From Gnetum montanum (Eukaryota > Streptophyta > Gnetopsida > Gnetales > Gnetaceae), in NCBI GenBank assembly GCA_015680685.1, contig MNCI01008022.1, forward strand, positions 340,262 through 404,261: a stretch of DNA of 64,000 nt. The letters run 5' to 3'. The first letter of the stretch is position 1. Each line of letters opens with the position of its first letter. Below are positions 30,839-41,111 of the stretch, piece after piece. The notes below the pieces were generated by a model. It saw nothing but the letters and a program-made list of their open reading frames with translations, did no database searches and was not told the origin of the DNA. Position numbers and translations under genes: made by a program.

Positions 30839-31921
30839 TGATGCAGGGGTTGCACCTAAATAAATCCCAATAGGAGCAAATCCATAACTTCCATGTAGAT
30901 CTAGCTTAGAAAATAAGAACATAATGAAATAGATAAAAGTTTCTTTTTATTAAGAAAAATTTCATAATTGAAAGGAAATACATTAAAGATGATGAGCCAA
31001 ACTCAAATCAAAACTCTTACAAGGATCTTAGAGACTAAACTTGTTCCCTCTCAATCCTCAATTTCTTACAATGGATCCCAAGCTCAAGATAAAATACTTA
31101 TAAGAGATTCTTCTAACCTCTCTTAAGTGCTCTCCCTTACCTCTCACTTAATTTCCTTGAAGAAGCCCTCTTCTTGTACAAGTTCCACTTCCTCAAGATA
31201 TCCTTATCTTGCTCTTGGTCTAGGTTTTGGGCCTTTGGACTTTAGCGTTTAGCACCAAAAATGATGAATTACATTAATATTTATAAGCAACTTGAAGACA
31301 AGAAATTTAGAAATATTTTCTTAACTAAACTTAAGATTCTCAAGTTTTCTCACCTTCTTCCCAGTTGTTTCTATCTTGCTTTGGTTGTTTCCATCTTTCT
31401 TTTACTATTTCTCAAGTTGGAATGAGTGTTTTTAGAAGTTTCCCCATCTATATAGGTTGAATCTAACCTTGCCATGACATCTCTATGAAAATCTAGCTCT
31501 CGGTTGGGGCATCTACTATTTTTCTAAGACATCTCATATGGGCCCAAGATGTTCCAAATTCTAGTGGGATGTCCCACCTATGATGTCACCTACACAGTTG
31601 GGATGTCTAACTTAGGACATCCCAATTTCTGGTCAGACGTCTTAGCTTTTAGGGCCAAACACAAACATGCTTATTTTGATGTCTAAAACCTTTGGATGCC
31701 TCTAAACAAGTTCCCATAGATCCTAGAATCTTGTAAACTCATCAAAATGAGCCCAAAACACCCTAAAACATGCCAAAACATCCAAGAATCATCATCAACA
31801 AAATCAACACAAGAAGACACATATAATTAGACACACTCATCCATGTCTTCTTCAAGCCTAAAACCTGAAAAACATTCATGTATGATAGAACAAGGAGATT
31901 AGAAGAGGTGTCCCTACACCA
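30839..31921 (-). repeat. Element L 5' LTR
   Basis: Homologous to 28037-29045 with scattered changes and short indels. GGATGTC/GACATCC repeats at 31490-31650 and a TTATAAATATT box at about 31286, minus strand. Confidence 0.75.
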
Positions 31922-33264
31922 ATGGAATCAAGGATTAAACAATTCAACATTATTTTTTCTCAACCTTGGATGTAGCCTAGACATCCAAGCTTCATGATGA
32001 ACATCCAAGCTGAGAGTTGACAAAATTTAGAATTCAACCTGTATTTAACCCATATGTTTTAGGCTCTAGCCTAGATGTCCTAGATTGTGGACATCCTATA
32101 CCTAAGGATGAATGTTCCATATGATGGATGTTCCACTAGAATTAATCAAGATCTTAGGGGTGGACGTCCCAAAAGGCTCTATACATTTCACTCAAGCCTC
32201 AACCTTCTCAATGTGGACATCTAAGCCTTGAACGAGATACCCTAGGTAGCTATTCAAGGAAATTAAAAAATCCTTTTCTAGTCATTTCTTGAACTCTAGT
32301 TCTTCATGAAAAACTTTCTTAGGCATCAGATTTTATAAAGGAATATGCTCATATCTTAATCGTCCAAGCAATCCATAACAATCAATAGCTACACCACTTT
32401 ATATTGAACAAGGATTAGAAATTAGTTAAAGGGTTAGAAGTTCATTTAGTTTGTTGGGAGCTATGCCACCATTGCTATATCTTTCTTCTAGAATTTTAAT
32501 TAATTAGATCATTCATGAGTGCATATTTTTTAGATTCGTAACCTTATCATTATTATGTTATATGTTTTTGGATTTGAATCTAGAACTTGTTATTTCATTC
32601 ATTCTATTGCACTAATATAAGCATAACTTGTGTAGATCTAATTTGAAGAATCAAGAATCCTACACTTACATCCTTATTGTAATTCTTGAAACTCTATGGA
32701 TCATAGATCCTCTCTACAAGAAAATCTACATTACAACCTTAAGAGGGTCAAGTATTTGACTTTTTGCATCTACCCTAAGGGGTATGTGAGTATGTCCTAT
32801 AAGAGCATCCCAATTTATTCCCGATCTTATAATATCCTTAGAATTCCTGTAGGATACCAAGATTGTTCAACCTATGAGGAATGTGTAGCATCCAAGGATC
32901 TATCATAGTGGTGGCCTTAGTCACAATTTTAATTCAAGTAGAATATGAAGTGGTGAGCTTTACCATACACATTAGTGAGTTCATTTTCTTTTTGTGTGCA
33001 TTTTCAGTAATTTTTATTTAAGTGATTTTTTATAACTCATTCATCCCCCTCCCCTTTTGACTTAACCAATCCATAGGATCCACATCTTCTTTTTAACTGG
33101 TGCTAGGCTACTTTAGAATTTGCTCATAGATATCATTATATGTTATTTGAAGTGGTAGAGAACTCATGATGAAAATGTTAGGTAAGTCACAACTTGAATT
33201 AACTAATGATTGTAACACTTGTAATGCTTGTTTGTAATGAATTATAAATTCATCCATCACTACC
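31922..33264. other. Unassigned stretch with more GACATCC-type repeats
   Basis: 31970-32230 holds at least eight ATGTCC/GACATC motifs in both orientations, like the element L U3, but outside its LTRs; it may be a fragment of a related LTR. A 70-codon plus-strand frame at 32696-32908 is unassigned. 33035-33060 (ttcatccccctccccttttg) resembles the C-rich ending of Ty1/copia LTRs, unconfirmed. 33110-33262 (minus) may be the end of a relic continued at 40338. Confidence 0.35.
33260..33264 (+). repeat. Element 3 target-site duplication, left
   Basis: CTACC before the 5' LTR; the same five bases follow the 3' LTR at 40333-40337. Confidence 0.85.
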
Positions 33265-34041
33265 TGATGAGCTGCGATATCACGTACATGATATCGCAGC
33301 CCGCTATCATGTCTATAAATAAGAGGTGGCTTTCTCTTGTTCAAACATCTAGAGTTAGTCCCTTAGCCAAACTATAGCAGTTTTACCATTCCAAAGTTAG
33401 AATAATTTCCATGTGCCCACAGTAGGAGTCTCAAAGTGAACGGATCTTTATTCGAGCAAATTCTACTTGAGCACACATTTGTATATGGAAATAAAGATGA
33501 ACTTTCTAATAAACCTTGCAGCATATGGACTAAGCTAAATAGGATTTAATTATTGTTAAATGCTTAATTTCTTTCCTAGATAATTAATCTCTCTCAACCC
33601 TTGACTCTCCTAGTTAAGTGCATTCAATACTACCGCTTCGAGCACGTGTATAACACTTGGTAACCCAATAATAAGTAGCATTTGGTAATCCTAGTAGCGT
33701 TGCACTGGTTCAGGGTGTGTGCGGCAAGTGGGAAAAGATATTGATGCTAGGATACTTAGAACTTAGTTAGTGAATAGTTAATGGAAATTAGTTATTTAGT
33801 TCTCTTCACCCTTCCCTACTAGAATAGGCATTAAAAAGATAAAAGATATAAAAATCACATACCTCAAACTTACTTAACCATACAACCGTGACAATACAAG
33901 TAAGTTTGGGAGGACAACGATTGATTAACCCTAAGTGTTCCATTAGGGCGTGTAAGCACTTAGTCCTTGGAGTTCGACCGAATCATGCGTGAGATGCTCA
34001 TATTCATATGGTTGAGTGTAAGGGTACCTCGCCACTCATCA
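33265..34041 (+). repeat. Element 3 5' LTR
   Basis: 777 bp, TGATGAGC to ACTCATCA. Perfect 12-bp inverted repeat at 33271-33300, TATAAATA at 33314-33321, AATAAA at 33490-33495, paired TTGGTAACCCAATAA / TTTGGTAATCCTAGTAG near 33657-33690. Confidence 0.92.
33271..33321 (+). promoter_or_regulatory. U3 dyad and TATA box, element 3 5' LTR
   Basis: GCTGCGATATCA (33271-33282), loop CGTACA, TGATATCGCAGC (33289-33300): a perfect 12-bp dyad holding two GATATC sites, 13 bases before TATAAATA. Could bind a dimeric protein or form a hairpin. Confidence 0.8.
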
Positions 34042-34060
34042 TTGGTGCCGTTGCTAGGGA
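34042..34060 (+). promoter_or_regulatory. Element 3 primer binding site
   Basis: TTGGTGCCGTTGCTAGGGA directly after the LTR; same type as elements 2 and 6. Confidence 0.75.
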
Positions 34061-34186
34061 TGTGGTTGTTTGTGCGCTACGTAGAACATAGGAGATCATC
34101 CATATCGTTGGGAAGCTAGAACGAACCCTTAGGATCAATCAAAAGAAAAATAAGATAACAGTAAATAACACACTGAATAAGAGAAA

Positions 34187-36085
34187 ATGTCTTCTTCTTC
34201 GCACAAAAGCACTTCACCGCCTAGGAACAACACTAGAGACAGTCGGCTACACAACACCCATAACCAAGAACCGCCAGTTCCTCAATAGTTCTGAGTGGTA
34301 TATATCCATCACGATGAATATGTACCTAATTTTACCTTTATCCTCCATCAAGATGAGCAATTGTGTTGGAGAGACTTGGAGAGTAACATAGTGTTGCCTC
34401 CAGACTGAGCAGTCCCCAACATGCTCCTTCGTGCCCTTGCACGAATAGACATGTCATAGTTATATGCAAAATACTTTGCATGCAAGCACCAAGCAAGGGA
34501 CTACCATCCCACAAAGGTGCAATGTCAACGGGACTTGCAACAGAAAAGATATTATACATCATTGAAGGGCAAAGAACCCCATAATGCTCCACTCGTCTTA
34601 AGAGAAATTGAGGGTGGTGAACCTATTTCAATAGGTTCTCCACAAATGATGTTCCCCCTCCTAACGATGATGAGGAGGTGGTGTATCAGAACCTTCACTC
34701 CATGATTCACAATCCTGGTTCTAATACCCACGAACACCAAGTGTTCAACGAGAGAACACGAACACATGATAAGGACGAGCATTCTGATCGTCATCACGAT
34801 CGGGGCCAGGACCACCAAAGAGAAGGTAGGAAACATCATCATGGCAATGGTTCTCCTTCTTCTTCCCCTTCATTATCACATTCACCCTCTCCTTCAATAT
34901 CAAGATGCAGTCATAAGGAACCTAACCGTAAGGATAAGGGTAAACAGAATGAGAAACCTCAATGAGAGAGTTGAGAGAGAGGATGAGGGCACTCTAGAGA
35001 GTCATGACATGGAAGAAGGGAGAGTAGGGAACTGCGTAGACATCATAGATGCTATGAAAGAAATGACCATGAAGAAACCCTACTTGCAACCTGAAGCATG
35101 TTAGAAATTATGGAGGCCATTAGAATTCCTACAATGCACCAAAAAGATAGCAGGATCAAGAGATTAGACATGAATAATATCCCACGATTAGATGGGGGAT
35201 ACAACGCTGATCCTCAAAACCACTTATAGGAATTTCACGATGCATGTGCCTTGTAGAACATCAAAAACAAGTGGAAAAAACTAAAGTTGTTTCCAAGGAC
35301 ACTCGTAAAAGAAGCTGAAAGGTGGTACCAGTCCTTAGAATCGGAATCCATTCAAAGGTGGAGTACGATGCTAGAACTGTTTAACGATAAGTATCAAACG
35401 TACTCCTAGGTGTCCAACCTGTGAAAGAAAATCTAAGTATGGAAGTAGGGAAATCATAAATCCTTGGACGCTACCATGGGCTGTTATTATGCACTATTAC
35501 ATCGTTGCTTGGGCCATGGTTACTCACAGCAAGATCAACTACGCCATCTCGTAGATGGACTTAGGCATGAAACTAGGAGGACCCTTGGAACATATGCCCA
35601 AGGGAGATTATTAAAGCTTAGGTCCCATTAGGTTAATAGATTTTTGGAGCAAGTAGCTAAGGAAGAAGGGGAGCTACATAAGAGAGAAAGTGCAGAAGAA
35701 TACAGTCATGATCCTTCCCTCCAAAAAAGCAGAGTGAGATTCTATGAGGAGGAGGAAGAGTTACCACTCGAAGAGATGGTGAATAGGAAAACCTTGCTAC
35801 TTCAAAAATTAACAACAGAGGTGTCAGCAAAGGTAGACCAAATGTGGGACTCCTTAGATAGTAGATTTGAAACCGTTCTCAAAATTGTAGAGGAGTATAA
35901 GGAGCGAAGTAGTGACTATGATAAAAAGAAAAAGAGGGATTTCGATCATGCACGTAACAAAGGTAAGGGTAAAATGGCTATCACCGAAGAGGTTGTGGAT
36001 TCTGATACAAAAAATGATGGTGGATGTGAGATATGCCAGTATGACCATCCTAAGGGATGTTGCCTAATCATCTCACATCTATAAG
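34187..36085 (+). pseudogene. gag: Element 3 Gag
   Basis: ATG at 34187 (MSSSSHKSTSPPRNN), 145 bp after the PBS. Then VPNFTFILHQDEQLCWRDLE; a His/Asp/Arg/Ser-rich segment (DKDEHSDRHHDRGQDHQRE, then SPSSSPSLSHSPSPS; 34740-34960); the Gag core from about 35130 (RLDMNNIPRLDGGYNADP, with many stops); an acidic coiled segment at 35644-35930 (KEEGELHKRESAEEY, VDQMWDSLDSRFE); and the zinc knuckle CEICQYDHPKGCC at 36028-36066. Closest to element 1. The 146-codon open stretch at 35644-36084 is the longest intact part. Confidence 0.82.
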
Positions 36086-36789
36086 AGGTTGGGATGTATG
36101 CACTTAACCCATGACTTAACAAATGGCAAGCACCTCAACAGTTACCCTATCCCCAAGGTAACCCAAGGTAGTTCCACCAACCATTAACATATTATCCAAG
36201 TGGAACTCTGTCACAATCTATTGAGCAACACCAGTAGTAGCAATACCCATAGTCATGGGGAATGCCACTACCAAGGCAACAATACCCTTACCGGAAACCG
36301 AATCCATATGGCTACTACGTGCAGTAGCTAATCTCTCCATCTGACTCTGTTGGTCATGTGACTCCACAACATCACTACCAAGCTTGGGAGTATTATAGGA
36401 CTCCTTCTCCTGGGGGAAACACACCACATACATACCATCCTCTGAATTCATCTACAACTCTCACACCGATAGCTCCGTGACCACCCACTTCAGCAATGCA
36501 AGGGGAACTCCCCACTCAACCACAGTAACACAATGCTATGAGAGTTGTAAACCTTCAACCCGCTGCTAGTTCTGATAATCGCATAAAGAGAAGACCTTTC
36601 TTTAGAACCAAAAGCCCAAACAAGCTCTCACAACCACAAGCGATTGAACCTCCGAACACTTCTTTGTCAAATAAGGCTTTAGGGCTCCCTTCGAACAAAA
36701 AATAGAGCTTAATGCACATGGTTATGTTAACACATACCTTCACTAAATGGATTAAGGAGGGCCACCTTCCCAAGAAATTTGCAGACCAC
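36086..36789 (+). pseudogene. Element 3 Pro/Gln-rich linker
   Basis: Degenerate Pro/Tyr/Gln-rich reading homologous to 8126-8769; ends in NAHGYVNTYLH-like sequence that leads into the protease. Confidence 0.5.
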
Positions 36790-37218
36790 AGAAGTCCTTT
36801 AATCTATCTCCAAGTTGCTGGGAATGAACCATGTAAAGCTCTTTTGGACTTAGGTTCCGGAGTCAACTTAATATCACAAGAGATGTATAAAGCTTGGAAC
36901 TTGCCTCCACTAAAGAAGAGTAATATTTGCTTAGAGCTGGCTGACCAGTCCATCACTGTTCCCTTGGGACTGGTGCAAGACATCATTACCACTGTGTGTG
37001 GGTGGTCATACCTAGCTAATTTCCTAATGATACAAGTAAACAACGATAAAGGAGATTTCCCAATAATAATGGGGAGGGCATGGCTGAGTAACATAAACGC
37101 ATGCCTAGGAATCTATGATCTTTCCTTGGAAATATCTAAGGAAAACACTTTTGAGAAGATCAAGAAGAAGAAAGTTCCATGCATCACATACAGTGACACA
37201 GGGGGTGATTATGTGTAG
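36790..37218 (+). pseudogene. Element 3 aspartic protease (open frame)
   Basis: Within a 168-codon uninterrupted frame (36712-37218). Reads SPLIYLQVAGNEPCKALLDLG, then VNLISQEMYKAWNLPPLKKSN, DQSITVPLGLVQDIITTV, then NDKGDFPIIMGRAWLS and LSLEISKENTFEKI. Active-site DLG, as in Athila-type proteases, and all flanking motifs are kept. It is the best preserved enzyme domain in the window, odd for an element that has no RT or integrase. Confidence 0.8.
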
Positions 37219-37640
37219 GAATGTTCAGCATCACCTACATGCAACCGGTATGCCTAAGAAATTAACATACACAAGTGCTTGTATGTAGCAACCACACAAC
37301 AAGAAGACACCCAGTGGTTGGTAGCTAATCAAGAGAGCAATTAGCCAACATGCATGGAACTAACTGGGGGACCAACTTACACCCACGTAGAAGGCATAGA
37401 TGCACGAAAGCAAGAGTGTCTCCAACTTCCAACCCTTAACCTGAAAACATTAATTTGGGGAAGTTGGAAACTCCTAAAAAATTCAAACGAATGCTCCAAT
37501 ACGAGAATACTAGCCGATGTGGAACAGACCAAACCTTATCATGAATCTAGAATGGTTAATGCACATGATACCTCTAAGAGAGAACGACCTCGCTCATTAT
37601 TTTGGATCTCCTCCTTTCAACTTAGTCTTGGGGGAGATGG
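37219..37640 (+). pseudogene. Element 3 Cys linker and deletion junction
   Basis: Linker with CNRYA-like, IHKCLYVATTQQEDTQWLVA (second Cys of the first pair replaced by Tyr), then MELTGGPTYTHVEGIDA. The fusion to the post-integrase tail (EQTKPYHESRM, then LFWISSFQLSLGGDG) falls at about 37460-37520; RT, RNase H and integrase lie between these points in element 1. Confidence 0.7.
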
Positions 37641-38700
37641 CCACCTATGCTGATCAATCAAGGCCCTCAGTTCCCTTTTTAAGTTTTTCTTTTATAAATT
37701 TCTTTAACTTTTCCTATTTTTTTTTTGCAACACCATTTATACTCTTTTATTTCTTTGTGTGTTTGTTCATTTTGTTTAATTCGTCACCTAATAAGTGCTC
37801 CTGATGATGGTATGAACTGTATTCTATTGATTGCCAATGTTTAGCTTTTACCTTTAAGTTATAATGTTGATACTAAGGTATGGTTCTTCTGATATAACAG
37901 ACAATGAGTCCACATCATCCATGCATCCATGAATTTCTATGGTCTCTCTTAGCTTGGAAATGTACAGTCCCTTTCCTTCAATAATAAGAACTATCAATGA
38001 ATCGGTGATTGGGCATTTCTCAAACTAAGGAAAGATTCAAAGGTTGAAAAGGGTGTGACTTCAAGGGAACTTAATGCATTTGTGCTGGCCATTCTCTTGG
38101 GTGCTTGGATGTTTTCTTCTTGGGTTTTCCTTACCATTCTGACGTTGCTCCATTATCGGGAAGCTAAGCTAATAAAAATAATAAGTCTTTGCATGGTGTG
38201 GTTCTCATGCAAAATCCAAAAAAAAAAAAAACAACACAGTGAGAATTCAAAGCACATCCCTTAGAAAAAATAATCATCTGGGCTACAACCATTGGTTATG
38301 AAACCAAATAAAATTGTTCCCACTAACTAAGGCCCTTCCTTGCTTCCTACTTTCTCCTTTTTTTTTATCAAAGTGGTGGTGATTCTTTGGTGGAAGCATT
38401 TGTGTTACTTTGAGAGGATGGATTGGCCAAATGTATTAATGTGAAGTCACTAGTTGTGGATGGGTTGAGGCTGGATTTGGAACAAGATCTACTAAGTCAC
38501 ATTAATCATTAACACACAAGGGCTTGTACACCACCTTGTTCTTGAGACTCCATTTCATTCTCTTCTTTCCATCCTTCTTTCTTCATCTTTCACCTCATTG
38601 TCGATTATATCAGTAGTCCATATCTTGGTTGATGCATTGTTTTCTTTTTGGTAAATTCTTGTGGTTAAGACTTTAACTCTTGCTTCCAAATGACATTTTT

Positions 38701-38775
38701 AGAGCCTACGAACTCTTTGAATGTGGGATTTTCAAGGCATTAAGGGCATGAGCTTGCTTTGGGGAGGACCCACTA
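38701..38775 (+). promoter_or_regulatory. Conserved noncoding block (element 3 copy)
   Basis: AGAGCCTACGAACTCTTTGA, AAGGGCATGAGCTTGCTTTG, GGGAGGACCCACT; compare 21776-21852 and 16301-16370. Confidence 0.6.
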
Positions 38776-38949
38776 ACATTCCTATTTGGACATCAGTTAA
38801 TTTCTTTCCCTTAAACATTTTCACAATCAACTTTTATTTTGTTCATTTCCATCCCTGACATCCATTTTATCGGTGTTACCATTGTTTCTTTTTCTCCATC
38901 TTTTTTATTCCTTATCTTTTTACATTCTTTCTCTACCGAAGGTTTGCTC

Positions 38950-38963
38950 TTAGTCATGGGGGT
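38950..38963 (+). promoter_or_regulatory. Internal polypurine-tract copy (element 3)
   Basis: TTAGTCATGGGGGT, identical to 39507-39520 before the 3' LTR. A looser version, TTAGTCTTGGGGGAGATGG, is at 37621-37639 just after the deletion junction. Confidence 0.6.
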
Positions 38964-39078
38964 CCTGGTCTAATTTTTTTAATTTTCTCTTAACCCCTAC
39001 ACCTCAGGTAGTCACCAGTATTATATCTTTGGATCTGCATTAGCCATATCACAACAATGGTCCTTACACTGAAACAAG

Positions 39079-39138
39079 GTATCAACTACATTGTGATTCA
39101 TTCACCCTTGCTAATTTAAGATTGTGTTGTGTGTGCAG
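39079..39138 (+). promoter_or_regulatory. Splice donor/acceptor-like module (element 3)
   Basis: ACAAG/GTATCAACTAC at 39079, CTTGCTAAT at 39108-39116, TTGTGTGTGCAG/ATGGC at 39138. 60 bases between putative splice sites. Confidence 0.5.
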
Positions 39139-39506
39139 ATGGCAATCATACAACAATGGATTGGATCTAGAGGGAACACTTGGAATGGATTGGTGTTGGA
39201 ATAGTCATGCAAAGGAATAAGATCGATGGCACAGCTATGGATAAACAACGGAAGGTGCAATTTTGGCATTAGTAGCAACACATCTTCTTCTTCTTCTTTT
39301 CTCTTCCTATCTTCCCTCTTAGCTGCCAAATAAGGCTGGATGTCAAATGTGTATAGTGTTCACTCTTGTTGTCATGAACACTAATTTTTTCATGTATTGT
39401 CATGATGATCTGTTCATATGTCACCCCATTCACCATTAGTATCATTCAAGTCAATAATCCCATACCTTCCCAATATTTTGTAAGGAACTCAAGGATGAGT
39501 TTTCAT

Positions 39507-39521
39507 TTAGTCATGGGGGTA
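39507..39521 (+). promoter_or_regulatory. Element 3 polypurine tract
   Basis: TTAGTCATGGGGGTA, directly before the 3' LTR. Confidence 0.8.
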
Positions 39522-40332
39522 CGATGAGCCACAATATCGTGTACGCAATATCACGTCAGCCCCTGCAATATCGCGTACACGATATCGTAGCCCGCCGTCA
39601 TGTCTATAAATAAGAGACGGCTTTCCCTTGTTCAGACATCTAGAGTTAGTCCCTTAGCCAAACTATAGCAATTTTACCATTCCAAAGGTAGAATAATTTC
39701 CATGTGCCCGCGGTAGGAGTCTCAAAGTGAACGGATCTTTATTCGAGAAAATTCTACCTAAGCACACATTTGTGTATGGCAATAAAGATGAACTTTCTGA
39801 TAAACCTTGCAGCATATGGACTAAGCTAATTAGGATTTAATTATTGTTAAATGCTTAATTACTTTCCTAGATAATTAATCTCTCTCAACCCTTGACTCTC
39901 CTAGTTAAGTGCATTCAGTACAACCTCTTCAAGCATGTGTGTAACGCTTGGTAACCCAGTAACGAGTAGTGTTTGGTAATTCCAGTAGTGTTGCACTAGT
40001 TCAGGGTGTGTGCGGCAAGTGGGAATGGATACTGATGCTAGGATACTTAGAACTTAGTTAGTGAATAGTTAATGGAAATTAGTTATTTAGTTCTCTTTAC
40101 CCTTCCCTACTAGCATAGGCATTAAAAAGATAAAAGATATAAAAATCACATACCTCAAACTTACTTAACCATACAACCGTGACAATACAAATAAGTTTGG
40201 GAGGACAACAATTGTTTAACCTTAAGTGTTCCATTAGGGCGCGTAAGCACTTAGTCCTTGGAGTTCGACTGGATTGCACGTGAGACGCTCGTATTCATAT
40301 GATTGAGTGTAGGGGTACCTCGCCACTCATCA
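39522..40332 (+). repeat. Element 3 3' LTR
   Basis: 811 bp, CGATGAGC (T changed to C at the first base) to ACTCATCA. The U3 has two dyads (39532-39555 and 39565-39589, built on AATATCG/GATATCG) where the 5' LTR has one; TATAAATA at 39605-39612. The size difference to the 5' LTR is mostly this extra dyad. Confidence 0.9.
39529..39612 (+). promoter_or_regulatory. U3 dyads and TATA box, element 3 3' LTR
   Basis: Dyads atatcgtgtacgcaatat and atatcgcgtacacgatat followed by TATAAATA at 39605. Confidence 0.7.
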
Positions 40333-40337
40333 CTACC
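40333..40337 (+). repeat. Element 3 target-site duplication, right
   Basis: CTACC, matching 33260-33264. Confidence 0.85.
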
Positions 40338-40900
40338 TATTCTTGTAACTTTGTCATCATGACATCATGATTTTTCTTTTCTCAAGAAAAATTTCTTATG
40401 CACTTGATTTTTGCATCATTATCTCGATCAATGTCTTTTGGATCTTATCTAAATCCTATAGAAGAGTGGAGTTTTATTCTTCCTAATTGGTCTTTACATT
40501 CTCCAACTCCACTATCCTTATAGTTAACTCATGAACTCTATTGTCCAATTTAATATTTGTGTTGGATTCTACAATAATCCTTGCTTGCTTTAGGCTTTTC
40601 AGCTTCTTCACTTTAGCATGAGAAATTTTTAAAGATTTGGTTGCCTCCTATTGATATTTTGTAAATGCTCAATCAATTTCTTCTTATCCTTAAATGTTTT
40701 CTTTAAATTACTATTTAAAGTTTCTTTCTATATTATAGCATTGTTGGAGGCTCAAAAACCTTTAAAAATAGTTTTTATTAATTGAATTCAAGATGAAAAT
40801 TTAAGTCTCATATGTAATACTTTTATTTGAAGCTACTTTGTTACCATTGGAAGTTGAAGCAATGTATCAGTTCTTAACATTCTATTTGAGAAATAAAAAT
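40338..40900 (-). pseudogene. Coiled-coil relic on the minus strand, interrupted by element 3
   Basis: Minus-strand readings, in shifting frames, give KETLNSNLKKTFKDKKKLIE, KISHAKVKKLKSLKQARIIV and LDNRVHELTIRIVELENV; across the element 3 insertion it continues at 33262-33110 (VVMDEFIIHYKQALQVLQSL). Charged heptad-like composition. It could be the C-terminal part of a Ty1/copia (Sirevirus-type) Gag or another accessory protein; not resolved. Confidence 0.35.
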
Positions 40901-41111
40901 AACAATAAAATCTTAGAAGAGATCATATGAGAATATCAAAAATAAGGGTAGTTCCATGAAGGATTACTATGAGTTCAAAAATTAGGTATTGGTAATATTG
41001 ATAGAATACAAAATTTAAAATAAGCTTAGAAACTATTTGTAAACAAAGTTTTAGAGAGATAGCAAGATAAGACAGAAATACAAAAAAAAAAAGCTTTAAT
41101 TTTACTGGCAA

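Larger units (their letters stand above)
28037..31921 (-). mobile_element. Element L: non-autonomous LTR element of a different family
   Basis: Two direct repeats of about 1.0-1.1 kb (28037-29045 and 30839-31921), each beginning TGnTGCAnGGGTTGCACC and ending TCCCTACACCA, flank 1.8 kb. Flanking 5-mers are ATTGA and ATGGA, one mismatch. On the minus strand the inner end of the 30839 LTR is followed by a degenerate ATATCAAAGTG (compare GGTATCAGAGC, the tRNA-iMet site), and the other by purine-rich CAAGAATGGAAGAG. So the element runs on the minus strand. No protease, RT or integrase; one long ORF of unknown function. Confidence 0.75.
37641..39506 (+). other. Element 3 3' noncoding region
   Basis: T-rich stretch, then a region parallel to 21007-22610 of element 1. 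Holds a short hydrophobic reading (FVLAILLGAWMFSSWVFLTI, 38084-38143), the conserved block 38701-38775, an internal PPT copy (38950-38963), the splice module (39079-39138), and AACTCAAGGATGAGTTTTCA before the PPT. Accessory ORF reduced to a few codons after ATGGCAATC. Confidence 0.65.
33265..40332 (+). mobile_element. Element 3: complete non-autonomous element (gag + protease, no RT or integrase)
   Basis: LTR-to-LTR with a CTACC target duplication. Internal order: PBS, gag, Pro-rich linker, protease, Cys linker, a short post-integrase tail, noncoding region, PPT. Compared with element 1, everything from RT to integrase (9500-12300) is missing, with the junction near 37460-37520 (AAGTTGGAAACTCC, then CCGATGTGGAACAGACCAAA, which matches element 1 at about 12310). 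Inserted between 33264 and 40338 of older DNA. Confidence 0.9.

Noticed and set aside
33035-33100. End of a Ty1/copia LTR with PBS on the plus strand
   Set aside because: C-rich ttcatccccctccccttttg and AACTGGTGCTAGG look suggestive, but I find neither a matching second LTR nor a copia Gag downstream.
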